NCBI GenBank assembly: GCA_963716855.1 | Contig: CAVQUV010000014.1 | Location: 186,001 to 250,000 of the forward strand | Direction of reading: 5' to 3' | Source of the DNA: JAGVSZ01 sp963716855 | GTDB lineage: Bacteria; Pseudomonadota; Gammaproteobacteria; Burkholderiales; SG8-39 | DNA length: 64,000 nucleotides | Shown here: positions 40,690-49,708 of the stretch, in pieces | Position numbering within the stretch: the stretch's first letter is position 1 | How the letters are laid out: each line of letters begins with the position of its first letter | Position numbers and translations under genes: made by a program | Notes under the pieces: model-generated | Database searches by the model: none | The model's input: the letters and a program-made list of their open reading frames with translations, nothing else | Told to the model about the DNA's origin: nothing

Positions 40690-41274
40690 ATGACGCTCAA
40701 ACCCATCGCCGCCGTGATCGTCGCCCTGGGCCTCGGCTCGGCCGGGGCCGCGTACGCCGCGGACACTCTCACCAAGGACGCGTACAAGGCCGAGAAGGAT
40801 CGGATCGACGCGCAATACAAATCGGCCAAGCAGGCGTGCGATAAGCTCAAGGGCAACGCCGAAGACATCTGCAAGGCCGAGGCGCAGGCGGAGCAGCACA
40901 TCGCCATCGCCGACCTCGACGCGAAGAACAAGGGCACTGCGGAAGCGCAGCGGAAAGCCCGCGTGGTACGTGCCGAGGCGCAGTACAAGGTCGCGCGCGA
41001 GAAGTGCGACGACTTGTCCGGCAACGCCAAGGACGTGTGCGTGAAGGAGGCCAAGGCGGCCGAGACTAAGGCGAAAGCCGAGGCCAAGGCGGATGGCCGG
41101 GTCGCCGAGGCGCGGACCGACGCGAAGGAGCGCAGCGCAGATGCGCGCAAGGACGCCGCCGAGGCCTCACGCGACGCCGACTACCGCGTGGCGCGCGAAC
41201 GCTGCGACCAGTTCTCGGGCGACGCGAAGGACGCCTGCATGCGCGACGTCAGGGCGAAGTTCGGCAGGTCCTGA
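40690..41274 (+). CDS. Secreted protein with three C-x10-C helical repeats
   Basis: 194 residues with a signal peptide (about 1-24, ending A-Y-A-A). The mature part is Ala/Lys/Glu-rich and helical, with three units in which two Cys are separated by exactly 10 residues: 50/61, 106/117 and 172/183. Each follows the pattern Y-x2-A-x3-C-D-x-[LF]-x-G-[ND]-A-x-D-x-C. Six Cys in a periplasmic protein suggest three disulfide-closed turns. I do not know the function. A paralogue with the same units lies at 60478-60984. An AAGGAG site precedes the ATG. Confidence 0.75.
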   Translation: MTLKPIAAVIVALGLGSAGAAYAADTLTKDAYKAEKDRIDAQYKSAKQACDKLKGNAEDICKAEAQAEQHIAIADLDAKNKGTAEAQRKARVVRAEAQYKVAREKCDDLSGNAKDVCVKEAKAAETKAKAEAKADGRVAEARTDAKERSADARKDAAEASRDADYRVARERCDQFSGDAKDACMRDVRAKFGRS

Positions 41275-41282
41275 GGCCGCAA

Positions 41283-41310
41283 CCGGACGCCGTGCAGACA
41301 CGGCGTCCGG
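41283..41310. repeat. Intergenic hairpin, 12-bp perfect stem
   Basis: Arms 41283-41294 and 41299-41310 with a 4-base loop. It lies just after the Cys-repeat gene stop. No T-tract follows, so it is more likely a processing or attenuation hairpin than a full terminator. Confidence 0.45.
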
Positions 41311-41332
41311 CGTGCTTCCGGAGAATTCATCC

Positions 41333-41740
41333 TTGCTCGATCGCAGCACGCTCATCCTGGGGCTCGCGCTCGGCGCCAGCGTTGCGCTCGTCGCCTGTGA
41401 GCGCACCGACAAGAGTGCCTTGCGCTCCGATGCGAAAAAGCTCGCCGAGGACTCGGGTACGGCCGCACGCAACGCGGCGCGCAGCGTCGAACAAGGCGCG
41501 AAACAAGCCGCCGACACCGCGCGGCAGATCGCCGGCGACGCGGCCATCGCGGCGCGCGTAAAGACTGCTCTCCTCGCCGCAAAGGACGTCAAGAGCGCCG
41601 ATGTCAGCGTGGACGCCTTTCAGGGCAAAGTCATCCTGCGCGGCACCGTGCCCGACGCGGAGCAGATCGCGCTTGCGGCGCAAGTCGCGCGCGCGGTCGA
41701 TGGCGTCAAGTCAGTCGACAATCGGCTGGTCGTGAACTAA
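41333..41740 (+). CDS. BON domain lipoprotein (osmotic-shock type)
   Basis: 135 residues. A TTG start follows a GGAG site. The signal L-I-L-G-L-A-L-G-A-S-V-A-L-V-A-C carries a lipobox with Cys22. A helical Ala-rich linker leads to a BON domain (about 72-135): A-A-R-V-K-T-A-L-L-A-A-K-D-V-K, K-V-I-L-R-G-T-V-P and V-D-G-V-K-S-V-D-N-R-L-V-V-N. This matches OsmY-type or YraP-type phospholipid-binding lipoproteins of the envelope. It is probably in the csbD operon. Confidence 0.8.
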   Translation: MLDRSTLILGLALGASVALVACERTDKSALRSDAKKLAEDSGTAARNAARSVEQGAKQAADTARQIAGDAAIAARVKTALLAAKDVKSADVSVDAFQGKVILRGTVPDAEQIALAAQVARAVDGVKSVDNRLVVN

Positions 41741-41742
41741 CT

Positions 41743-41764
41743 GGCCCGGCAGCCAAGCCGGGCC
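41743..41764 (+). terminator. Possible terminator hairpin after the BON lipoprotein gene
   Basis: 8-bp GC stem (41743-41750 with 41757-41764), 6-base loop, 3 bases after the stop. No T-tract is present. Confidence 0.35.
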
Positions 41765-41954
41765 TATGCCGTGCAGCGGGTCAACAATACGGCCTCCGCG
41801 GCCGGCACCCGCGTGCGTAACACTTACATGCTGCGGCAACCCTTACAGGTCGAGGCCTCCAGCACCGCGGGTGCGCGCTCGACTAATGCGGACAATTCGC
41901 CAGGCAACGTGCGCGGTGGGGACACGGGCGTGCGGGAACGCCATGCTCGCCGCT

Positions 41955-41969
41955 GGGCATGAAGTATGC
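41955..41969 (+). promoter_or_regulatory. Candidate sigma-54 promoter of glgC
   Basis: Reads GGGCATG-AAGT-ATGC, with GG-N10-GC spacing and one mismatch in the -12 part, 44 bases before the glgC ATG. Confidence 0.45.
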
Positions 41970-42013
41970 GAGAGGGCGGGACGAACCGGGCTCGTCCGGG
42001 GAAGGGAGCATCG

Positions 42014-43243
42014 ATGAGCGTCGACCGCGTGCTGGCGATGGTTCTCGCCGGCGGCGAGGGAACCCGGCTCGCGCCGCTGACCGCCGTGCGGTCGAAGCCG
42101 GCGGTGCCGTTCGGCGCCCGCTACCGCATCATCGACTTCGTGCTGTCGAACCTGGTGAACTCGGAGATCTACTCGATCTACATGCTGGTGCAGTACCGGT
42201 CGCAGCCGCTGATCGAGCACATCCGCAATGCCTGGGTCCTTGCGCCCATCCTGCCGCAGCACTTCGTCACGGTCGTGCCGCCGCAGATGCAGGAGGGCCC
42301 GGAGTGGTTCCAGGGCACCGCCGACGCGGTCTACCAGAATCTGGAACTCCTGCGCGTGCATGCGCCCGCGCTGGTCGTGGTGTTCGGCGGCGATCACATT
42401 TACCGCATGGACGTGCGCGACATGATCGACTTCCACCGTGAGCGGCAGGCCGATGTGACGGTCGCGGCCGTGCCGGTGCCCCTCGCCGATGCCTCTGCGC
42501 TCGGCGTGATCACGTGCGAACCGTGCGGGCGCATCCGCCGGTTCATCGAGAAGCCGGCCGATCCACCGGCGATGCCGGGCGATCCGACGCGCGCCTACGC
42601 CTCGATGGGCAACTACATCTTCAGCACCGAGACGCTGGTGAGCGCGCTCGGCGAGTCGCGCGAGCGCGGCGAGAAGGACTTCGGCCGGCACGTGCTTCCG
42701 CGGCTTGCCGCATCGCACCGGGTGTACGCGTACGACTTCACCCAGAACCGGGTACCCGGCGTGCGCCACCAGGAAGAGCGCGCATACTGGCGCGACGTGG
42801 GTACGGTGGACGCCTACTTCGCTGCCACCATGGATACGCTCGGCGCCGAGCCGCGCTTCAACCTCTTCAACCCGCGCTGGCCAATCCGGTCGAGCAACCA
42901 CCAGGGGCCGGCGGCGCACATCCTCGATGCGCACATAATGTCGAGCCACATCGGCACCGGCGCCTTCGTGAAGGGTGGAGCGATCCGCAACTCGGTCATC
43001 CGGCGCGAGGTCGTGATCGCGGAGGACGTTGTGCTCGAGGACTGCGTGATCATGGACCACTGCTCGATCGGCCGCGGCGCCCGGCTGCGCCGCACGATCG
43101 TCGATCGCTATAACTGCATCGAGGCGGGCACGCGCATCGGTTTCGACCGGGATGCCGACCGCGCGCGCTATCACGTGACGGATTCGGGCGTGGTCGTCGT
43201 CCGGATGGGTCCGGTCCCCGCGCACGCGAACCTCTACGAGTGA
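42014..43243 (+). CDS. glgC: Glucose-1-phosphate adenylyltransferase
   Basis: 409 residues. It makes ADP-glucose from ATP and glucose 1-phosphate, the first committed step of bacterial glycogen synthesis. Seen: the nucleotide loop G-G-E-G-T-R-L-A-P-L-T, S-K-P-A-V-P-F-G, F-Q-G-T-A-D-A-V, F-G-G-D-H-I-Y-R-M-D, F-I-E-K-P, W-R-D-V-G-T-V-D-A-Y and a C-terminal left-handed beta-helix. The start chosen (ATG after GGGAGC) gives the standard N-terminus; the 17-residue longer form is not supported. It begins a run glgC-DUF2934-EEP-glgX on one strand. Confidence 0.95.
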   Translation: MSVDRVLAMVLAGGEGTRLAPLTAVRSKPAVPFGARYRIIDFVLSNLVNSEIYSIYMLVQYRSQPLIEHIRNAWVLAPILPQHFVTVVPPQMQEGPEWFQGTADAVYQNLELLRVHAPALVVVFGGDHIYRMDVRDMIDFHRERQADVTVAAVPVPLADASALGVITCEPCGRIRRFIEKPADPPAMPGDPTRAYASMGNYIFSTETLVSALGESRERGEKDFGRHVLPRLAASHRVYAYDFTQNRVPGVRHQEERAYWRDVGTVDAYFAATMDTLGAEPRFNLFNPRWPIRSSNHQGPAAHILDAHIMSSHIGTGAFVKGGAIRNSVIRREVVIAEDVVLEDCVIMDHCSIGRGARLRRTIVDRYNCIEAGTRIGFDRDADRARYHVTDSGVVVVRMGPVPAHANLYE

Positions 43244-43269
43244 CACCTTGACTTTCGAAGGAGCAGCCG

Positions 43270-43575
43270 ATGGCAAAGTCGAAGTTGAAGCGGGCCGCGG
43301 CGGGCGACCGGGGAAGCGCGCCGCCGGGATCGGGGTACGACCCCATCGTCAGCGCGCCGGCAGTGCACGCCGAGGCGGCGCCGCAGCCCGAGCGCGCCGC
43401 GAACGACTCGCGGGCCCGCGACGGCTCGGGCCGCGAAGCGCGCGAGGCGCGCATCCGTGAGCGCGCGTATCGACGCGCGGGAGCCCGCGGATTCGCGCCG
43501 GGCCGGGAGCTCGAGGACGGGCTCGCCGCGGAAGCCGCGGACCCGGGCGACGACGCCACGGACACCTCGCGCTGA
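43270..43575 (+). CDS. DUF2934 domain protein
   Basis: 101 residues, highly charged and low-complexity for the first 55. The C-terminal third, R-I-R-E-R-A-Y-R-R-A-G then G-R-E-L-E-D-G-L-A-A-E-A, is the DUF2934 helix pair found in small soil-bacterial proteins of unknown function. An AAGGAG site lies before the ATG, and the gene sits 26 bases after glgC. It is probably co-transcribed with the glycogen genes. Confidence 0.65.
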   Translation: MAKSKLKRAAAGDRGSAPPGSGYDPIVSAPAVHAEAAPQPERAANDSRARDGSGREAREARIRERAYRRAGARGFAPGRELEDGLAAEAADPGDDATDTSR

Positions 43576-43588
43576 CCCGCGGCTCAGC

Positions 43589-44271
43589 GTGGCCGGCGCG
43601 GCGACGCTTGCGACCTACAATATCCACCGGGCGATCGGCCGCGATGGCGTGTTCGACCCCGAGCGCGTCGGTGGGGTGCTCGACGAGATCGGCGCGGAGG
43701 TGTTCGCGTTGCAGGAAGTCCAGAGCGGTCGCACCGGCCACGCGCTGATCCATCAGCTGCGCGACCGACTGGGCGTCGAAGCGATATCGGGCATAACCCT
43801 GCTCCGTAAGGACGCCGAGTACGGCAATGCCATCCTCACCCGCTACCCGGTGCGCAGCGTCGAACGCCTCGACTTGAGCGTCTCACGACACGAGCCGCGC
43901 GGCGCGCTCGACGTCGTGCTCGATGCCGGAACCACGCCGCTGCGCGTGCTTGCGACGCACCTCGGCTTGTGGCCTTACGAGCGGCGGCGACAGGTCCGGC
44001 AGCTCCTCGCGGCGCTCGCCGCGGGCCCCGACGTGCCGACGGTCCTCATGGGCGACATCAACGAGTGGTTTCTTTGGGGCCGGCCGTTGCGCTGGCTGCA
44101 CGTGCAGTTCCGGCGCACGCCGGCGCCTGCGACGTTCCCGGCGCACCGGCCCATGTTCGCGCTTGACCGGCTGTGGGTGCGACCGCGCGCGGTGCTGCAG
44201 CGGCTCGCAGTACATGCAAGCCCGCTCGCGCGCGTCGCGTCCGATCACCTTCCCCTGGTCGCCACGCTCAG

Positions 44272-44278
<7 letters not shown>
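43589..44278 (+). CDS. Endonuclease/exonuclease/phosphatase (EEP) family hydrolase
   Basis: 229 residues. The EEP metal-dependent hydrolase motifs are present: A-T-Y-N-I-H-R at the N-terminus, A-L-Q-E-V, Y-G-N-A-I-L-T-R-Y-P, H-L-G-L, M-G-D-I-N-E-W and the terminal S-D-H-L-P-L. Family members cleave phosphodiester bonds in DNA, lipids or sugar phosphates; the substrate here is unknown. No ATG is near the conserved start; GTG 43589, 13 bases after the DUF2934 stop, is the most economical. The stop overlaps the glgX start. Confidence 0.8.
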
Positions 44279-46423
<2,145 letters not shown>

Positions 46424-46440
<17 letters not shown>

Positions 46441-46699
46441 CGGCGTAGTCGCCGGGCTTCAGCAAGCCCTCGCGGCACAGGCGGTTAAGCAGCTGGTAGG
46501 GCGCGACAAACGGCGCCGCCCCCTCCAGCCAGTCTTCGAACTGGCGCTCCAGGAACGGATCGCATCCGCCGTGCACATACGCGCACAAGGGACGCGATCG
46601 CGCGGAGAAGCCGAGCTCGCCATCGGCCGAGAACCGCTGCTTCTGCGGAAACGTCGTCCGCACCATGCGCTCGAGCTCCTCGGTTTCGATCACGAACAC
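46424..46699 (-). CDS. Hypothetical 91-residue protein downstream of a DUF1328 gene
   Basis: 91 residues, soluble and mixed in composition, with several Phe/Pro and the segments P-Q-K-Q-R-F-S-A-D, H-G-G-C-D-P-F-L and P-Y-Q-L-L-N-R-L-C-R-E-G. I do not recognise a named family. It starts 13 bases after the DUF1328 stop on the same strand, so it is probably the second gene of that transcript. It overlaps the convergent glgX end by 17 bases, which argues for a compact, functional arrangement. Confidence 0.6.
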
Positions 46700-46712
46700 G
46701 GCCGCGCACCCT

Positions 46713-46880
46713 CTAGATCCCGGGGCCGCGGCGGCCGATCACCGTGAACACGAGGAACAGGATCAGTCCGACGACGAACAGGATCCATGCGATGTTGACC
46801 GCCGTGCCGGCGACCCCAGTGAGCCCGAGCACCCCGGCGATCAGCGCCACTACCAGAAACAACACAGCCCAAGAGAACAT
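46713..46880 (-). CDS. DUF1328 family small membrane protein
   Basis: 55 residues: M-F-S-W-A-V-L-F-L-V-V-A-L-I-A, G-L-T-G-V-A-G, a second helix, then G-R-R-G-P-G-I. It is nearly the same design as the protein at 38147-38311. An AGGAGC site is well spaced before the ATG. A -24/-12 element lies about 72 bases upstream. Confidence 0.82.
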   Translation of the reverse strand: MFSWAVLFLVVALIAGVLGLTGVAGTAVNIAWILFVVGLILFLVFTVIGRRGPGI

Positions 46881-46951
46881 GGTTCGGCTCCTATGTAAAT
46901 GCGTCCATCAAAGCGGACTGGTACGTCCAACGTGGTGCTGCCGCTCTATAC

Positions 46952-46966
46952 GCAACCGGCGTACCC
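46952..46966 (-). promoter_or_regulatory. Candidate sigma-54 promoter of the third DUF1328 gene
   Basis: The minus strand reads GGGTACG-CCGG-TTGC, with GG-N10-GC spacing and one -24 mismatch. Confidence 0.55.
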
Positions 46967-47112
46967 GGGCAAATTCGGGAAAACGATGGCAATCGCTTCA
47001 GGGGTTGGCGCGAGCGCAGGGTAAAGATTTCCGGCCCGGGTCGATTCTGGGTGCCCTGTGCGCCACGGCGCGAGCCCGCAGGTCGAGTGGTCTGACTTGA
47101 AGTCGGGGCGGG

Positions 47113-47919
47113 TCAGATGACGCGCCAGTCGGCGACCGGTGCCCGCTCGAGCGGCGCTTCGCCTCCGGTCGAGAGCGTCGATACGTCCGGCAGGTTCCAG
47201 AGACGGAAGCCGCCGCGGAACGCAGCCATGTTGTGCCCGATTCGCGTACCGGTTTCGACGTTCTTGAGATGCTTGGCGTTGCCTCCGCCGAGCACGACGT
47301 AGTCGACGGAAAATGCGTTCGCGAAGATGCCCAGCGCGCGCACCACTTCCTTGCGCCAGGCACGCTTGCCGAGGCGTTCGAGCCCATCGCGACCGAGCGT
47401 CTTCCAGAGCGCGCGCCGGCCGCGCCACGGCAGCCCGCCGAGCTCGAGCGGCACGATCACGTGCTGCGCAATGAACGCCGAACCCACACCGGTCCCGAGG
47501 CCGATGAACAGCATCCGCCCGCCGTCGTAGCTGCCGAGCGCTTGCATGGCCGCGTCGTTGAGAACGCGCACCGGGCGATCGAACGCTGCCGCAAAGTCGA
47601 AGCCCACCCAGCCCGGCCCGAGGTTACCCGGCTCCGCGCGCGGTCCCTGTGTGCCCACGAGCCCGGGGTATCCGATGGAGACCGCGTCGTACTCCCAGTC
47701 GGAGCAGCGCTCGGTCACGAGCTCCACCATCCGGGTCGGCGTGAGGTCCGGACCCGAGGGCACCTTGCGCGGCTCGGTGTACCCGCTCGCAAGCACCTTC
47801 ACGGAGCTGCCGCCGATATCGACGCTGAGGATCCGGGTCGGCGGCGCGCTTTCGCGGTGCCCCGCAGGACTGGAGCGGCCCGCAGTGCGCGCTCCATTGC
47901 GCTTGGGTCGCGCCTTCAC
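47113..47919 (-). CDS. ROK family sugar kinase (polyphosphate-glucokinase-like)
   Basis: 268 residues. The N-terminal phosphate loop S-V-D-I-G-G-S-S-V-K-V is typical of ROK kinases. V-L-N-D-A-A-M-Q-A-L-G-S-Y carries the catalytic Asp, and F-I-G-L-G-T-G-V-G-S-A is the second phosphate loop. The Cys-rich zinc motif of repressor-type ROK proteins is absent. It probably phosphorylates glucose or a related sugar with ATP or polyphosphate, supplying glucose 6-phosphate to storage pathways. The GTG start overlaps the stop of the upstream HAD-ATPase gene (GTGA), so the two are translationally coupled. Confidence 0.8.
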   Translation of the reverse strand: MKARPKRNGARTAGRSSPAGHRESAPPTRILSVDIGGSSVKVLASGYTEPRKVPSGPDLTPTRMVELVTERCSDWEYDAVSIGYPGLVGTQGPRAEPGNLGPGWVGFDFAAAFDRPVRVLNDAAMQALGSYDGGRMLFIGLGTGVGSAFIAQHVIVPLELGGLPWRGRRALWKTLGRDGLERLGKRAWRKEVVRALGIFANAFSVDYVVLGGGNAKHLKNVETGTRIGHNMAAFRGGFRLWNLPDVSTLSTGGEAPLERAPVADWRVI

Positions 47920-49628
47920 CTGGTCGCCGGCAACGTGTAGCGTTCTTCGACGGCCGCGCGGATGCGCGCCCGGCCGTCGGGCACGTCGACCGACTCGTCG
48001 CGCTCGACCGCGGCGAGCGCGTCGGCGAGCGCATCGTCCTTGATCGCCGCCCGCACCCAGCGCGAGTAGTCGCCTTGCCGCAGGTGATGCAGCCAGCTCT
48101 CGTCGTCGACGCCGTCGCCGATTTGCAGGAAGAGCAGGAGGTTCTGCGCCCGCAGGTTGAGTTTCCCCTGCGGCCCGCGGAAGTGGAAGCTGCGCTCCGG
48201 CGGAAGCTCGCCCTCGGCGTACTTGCGCCGATGCCGCTGACGCTCCGCCCTACTCGGCGCAACACGAATGCTCTCGGCGCGCGAGCCCATGCCCCGGGAC
48301 CATAGCAAGGCCTCGGTGGGACGCGCCGCCGTCGCCTCGACTTCGAGCGGTCCGAAGCCGGCGACTCGGCCGAACTGCTGAAGTGTCGCCTCCGGCGACT
48401 CGCCGAGGGCCACGGCCAGGTCCACGGTCCGCAGCGCCGCCGCCTCGACCGATTCGGGATGGACGGTGACCAGGATCACGCCGCTCAGCGCGCCGCGATC
48501 GGCACGATGCGCCGGATCGTCGGGCATGAGATGGTGCGCTTCGTCGATCACTATAACGTGCGGCCGTCCAGTCTTCGCGCGCAGCGTCTCCAGCCGCGGC
48601 AGCAGCTCGCGAAAGAACGGCGGCCGGTCGGCGAGCGGCAGCCCGATCAGGTTCAACACGACGTTCGCCGTGGGCTTCTCGAGCGCGGTGAACACCTCGG
48701 CCGCGCCGGGTCCGCGCTCGCCGTTGCCGAAGACGATGGCATCGGCGAGCTCCGAATAGTCGCCTTCCGGATCGACCACGCAGAACTGGTAGCCCTCGGC
48801 GGCGGCCCGTTCCAGGACGCCGCTGACGAACGTCGACTTCCCGCTGCCGGAGGAGCCAGCCACGAGCAGGTTGCCCCACGCGGGCGCGAGATGCACGACG
48901 GTGCCGTCGGCCAGCGTCCCGAGCGCGATCTGCCGGCGCGGCGCGCGCGGCGGCGTCGCCTTCAGATCGTGCGCGACGATGTCGCGCACAAGCTCGATCA
49001 CGGCCGCACCGTTCTCGCGCGCGCTGATGCGGTCGACTTCGCGCTGGAGCATCGGCAGCGCATTCGCGACCGCGACCCCGTACTCCGCGGCACGCAGCAG
49101 CGCGTGATCGTTCTCGGCGTCGCCGATCGCCGCGACGTTGCGCGGCGAAAGCCCGAGCTCCTCGAGGGCGGCCATCAGGCCACTCGCCTTGTTGACCGAG
49201 GCCGGCAGGACCATCACCGCACCCTTGTTGAAGATCACCTGCAGCTCGAGCCCGAGGTCGCGGATCGCCTCCAGCACGATGGTCTCGTTAGGATGCACGG
49301 TGGCGACGATCGTCTCGCCCACCGACAGCGGCGCAACACCGCGGCGCGCGAGCTCGCGCACGAACGCGGGCGGCGGCGCTTCGGCGAGCGTACGGCGCAC
49401 CCGCGTCGCCGGCGTGTAGAGCAGTGCGCCGTTCTCCGCGACCACCCGGTCGAAGACCCCGATCTCCGGAAACATGCCGAGCAGCTCGTCGAGCTCGCGG
49501 CCGGTGACGAGCACGAGCCGGCGTCCGCTCGCGGCGAACTCCTCCAGCGCTTGCAGCGTGGCGGACGCGACGCGGCCATGGGTCGCAAGGGTGCCGTCGT
49601 AGTCGATGGCAAGGGCGGCGTATCGCAT
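47916..49628 (-). CDS. HAD-IIB phosphatase fused to a HerA/DUF87-type P-loop ATPase
   Basis: 570 residues. Residues 1 to about 220 are a Cof-type HAD hydrolase: A-I-D-Y-D-G-T-L-A with the nucleophile Asp, V-T-G-R-E, N-K-A-S-G-L and I-G-D-A-E-N-D. Residues about 235-500 are an ATPase: Walker A G-S-S-G-S-G-K-S-T, Walker B V-I-V-I-D-E-A-H-H-L and F-C-V-V-D-P-E-G-D-Y, as in HerA/VirB4/DUF87 proteins. The C-terminus is helical. A phosphatase joined to a translocase-type ATPase is an unusual combination; the substrate is unknown. Start: ATG 49628; a GTG 21 bases upstream is possible. Confidence 0.82.
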   Translation of the reverse strand: MRYAALAIDYDGTLATHGRVASATLQALEEFAASGRRLVLVTGRELDELLGMFPEIGVFDRVVAENGALLYTPATRVRRTLAEAPPPAFVRELARRGVAPLSVGETIVATVHPNETIVLEAIRDLGLELQVIFNKGAVMVLPASVNKASGLMAALEELGLSPRNVAAIGDAENDHALLRAAEYGVAVANALPMLQREVDRISARENGAAVIELVRDIVAHDLKATPPRAPRRQIALGTLADGTVVHLAPAWGNLLVAGSSGSGKSTFVSGVLERAAAEGYQFCVVDPEGDYSELADAIVFGNGERGPGAAEVFTALEKPTANVVLNLIGLPLADRPPFFRELLPRLETLRAKTGRPHVIVIDEAHHLMPDDPAHRADRGALSGVILVTVHPESVEAAALRTVDLAVALGESPEATLQQFGRVAGFGPLEVEATAARPTEALLWSRGMGSRAESIRVAPSRAERQRHRRKYAEGELPPERSFHFRGPQGKLNLRAQNLLLFLQIGDGVDDESWLHHLRQGDYSRWVRAAIKDDALADALAAVERDESVDVPDGRARIRAAVEERYTLPATR

Positions 49629-49652
49629 CCGGTTTCGCTCGCCCGCCACCGA

Positions 49653-49667
49653 GCAAGTCGTGCGCCC
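49653..49667 (-). promoter_or_regulatory. Possible sigma-54 promoter of the HAD-ATPase/ROK operon
   Basis: The minus strand reads GGGCGCA-CGAC-TTGC: the -12 part is perfect, the -24 part is weaker, and GG-N10-GC spacing holds. Confidence 0.4.
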
Positions 49668-49708
49668 GGGCCCGCGTCGCCACGCGCGCGCAGCAGGCGC
49701 TGTAAGTC

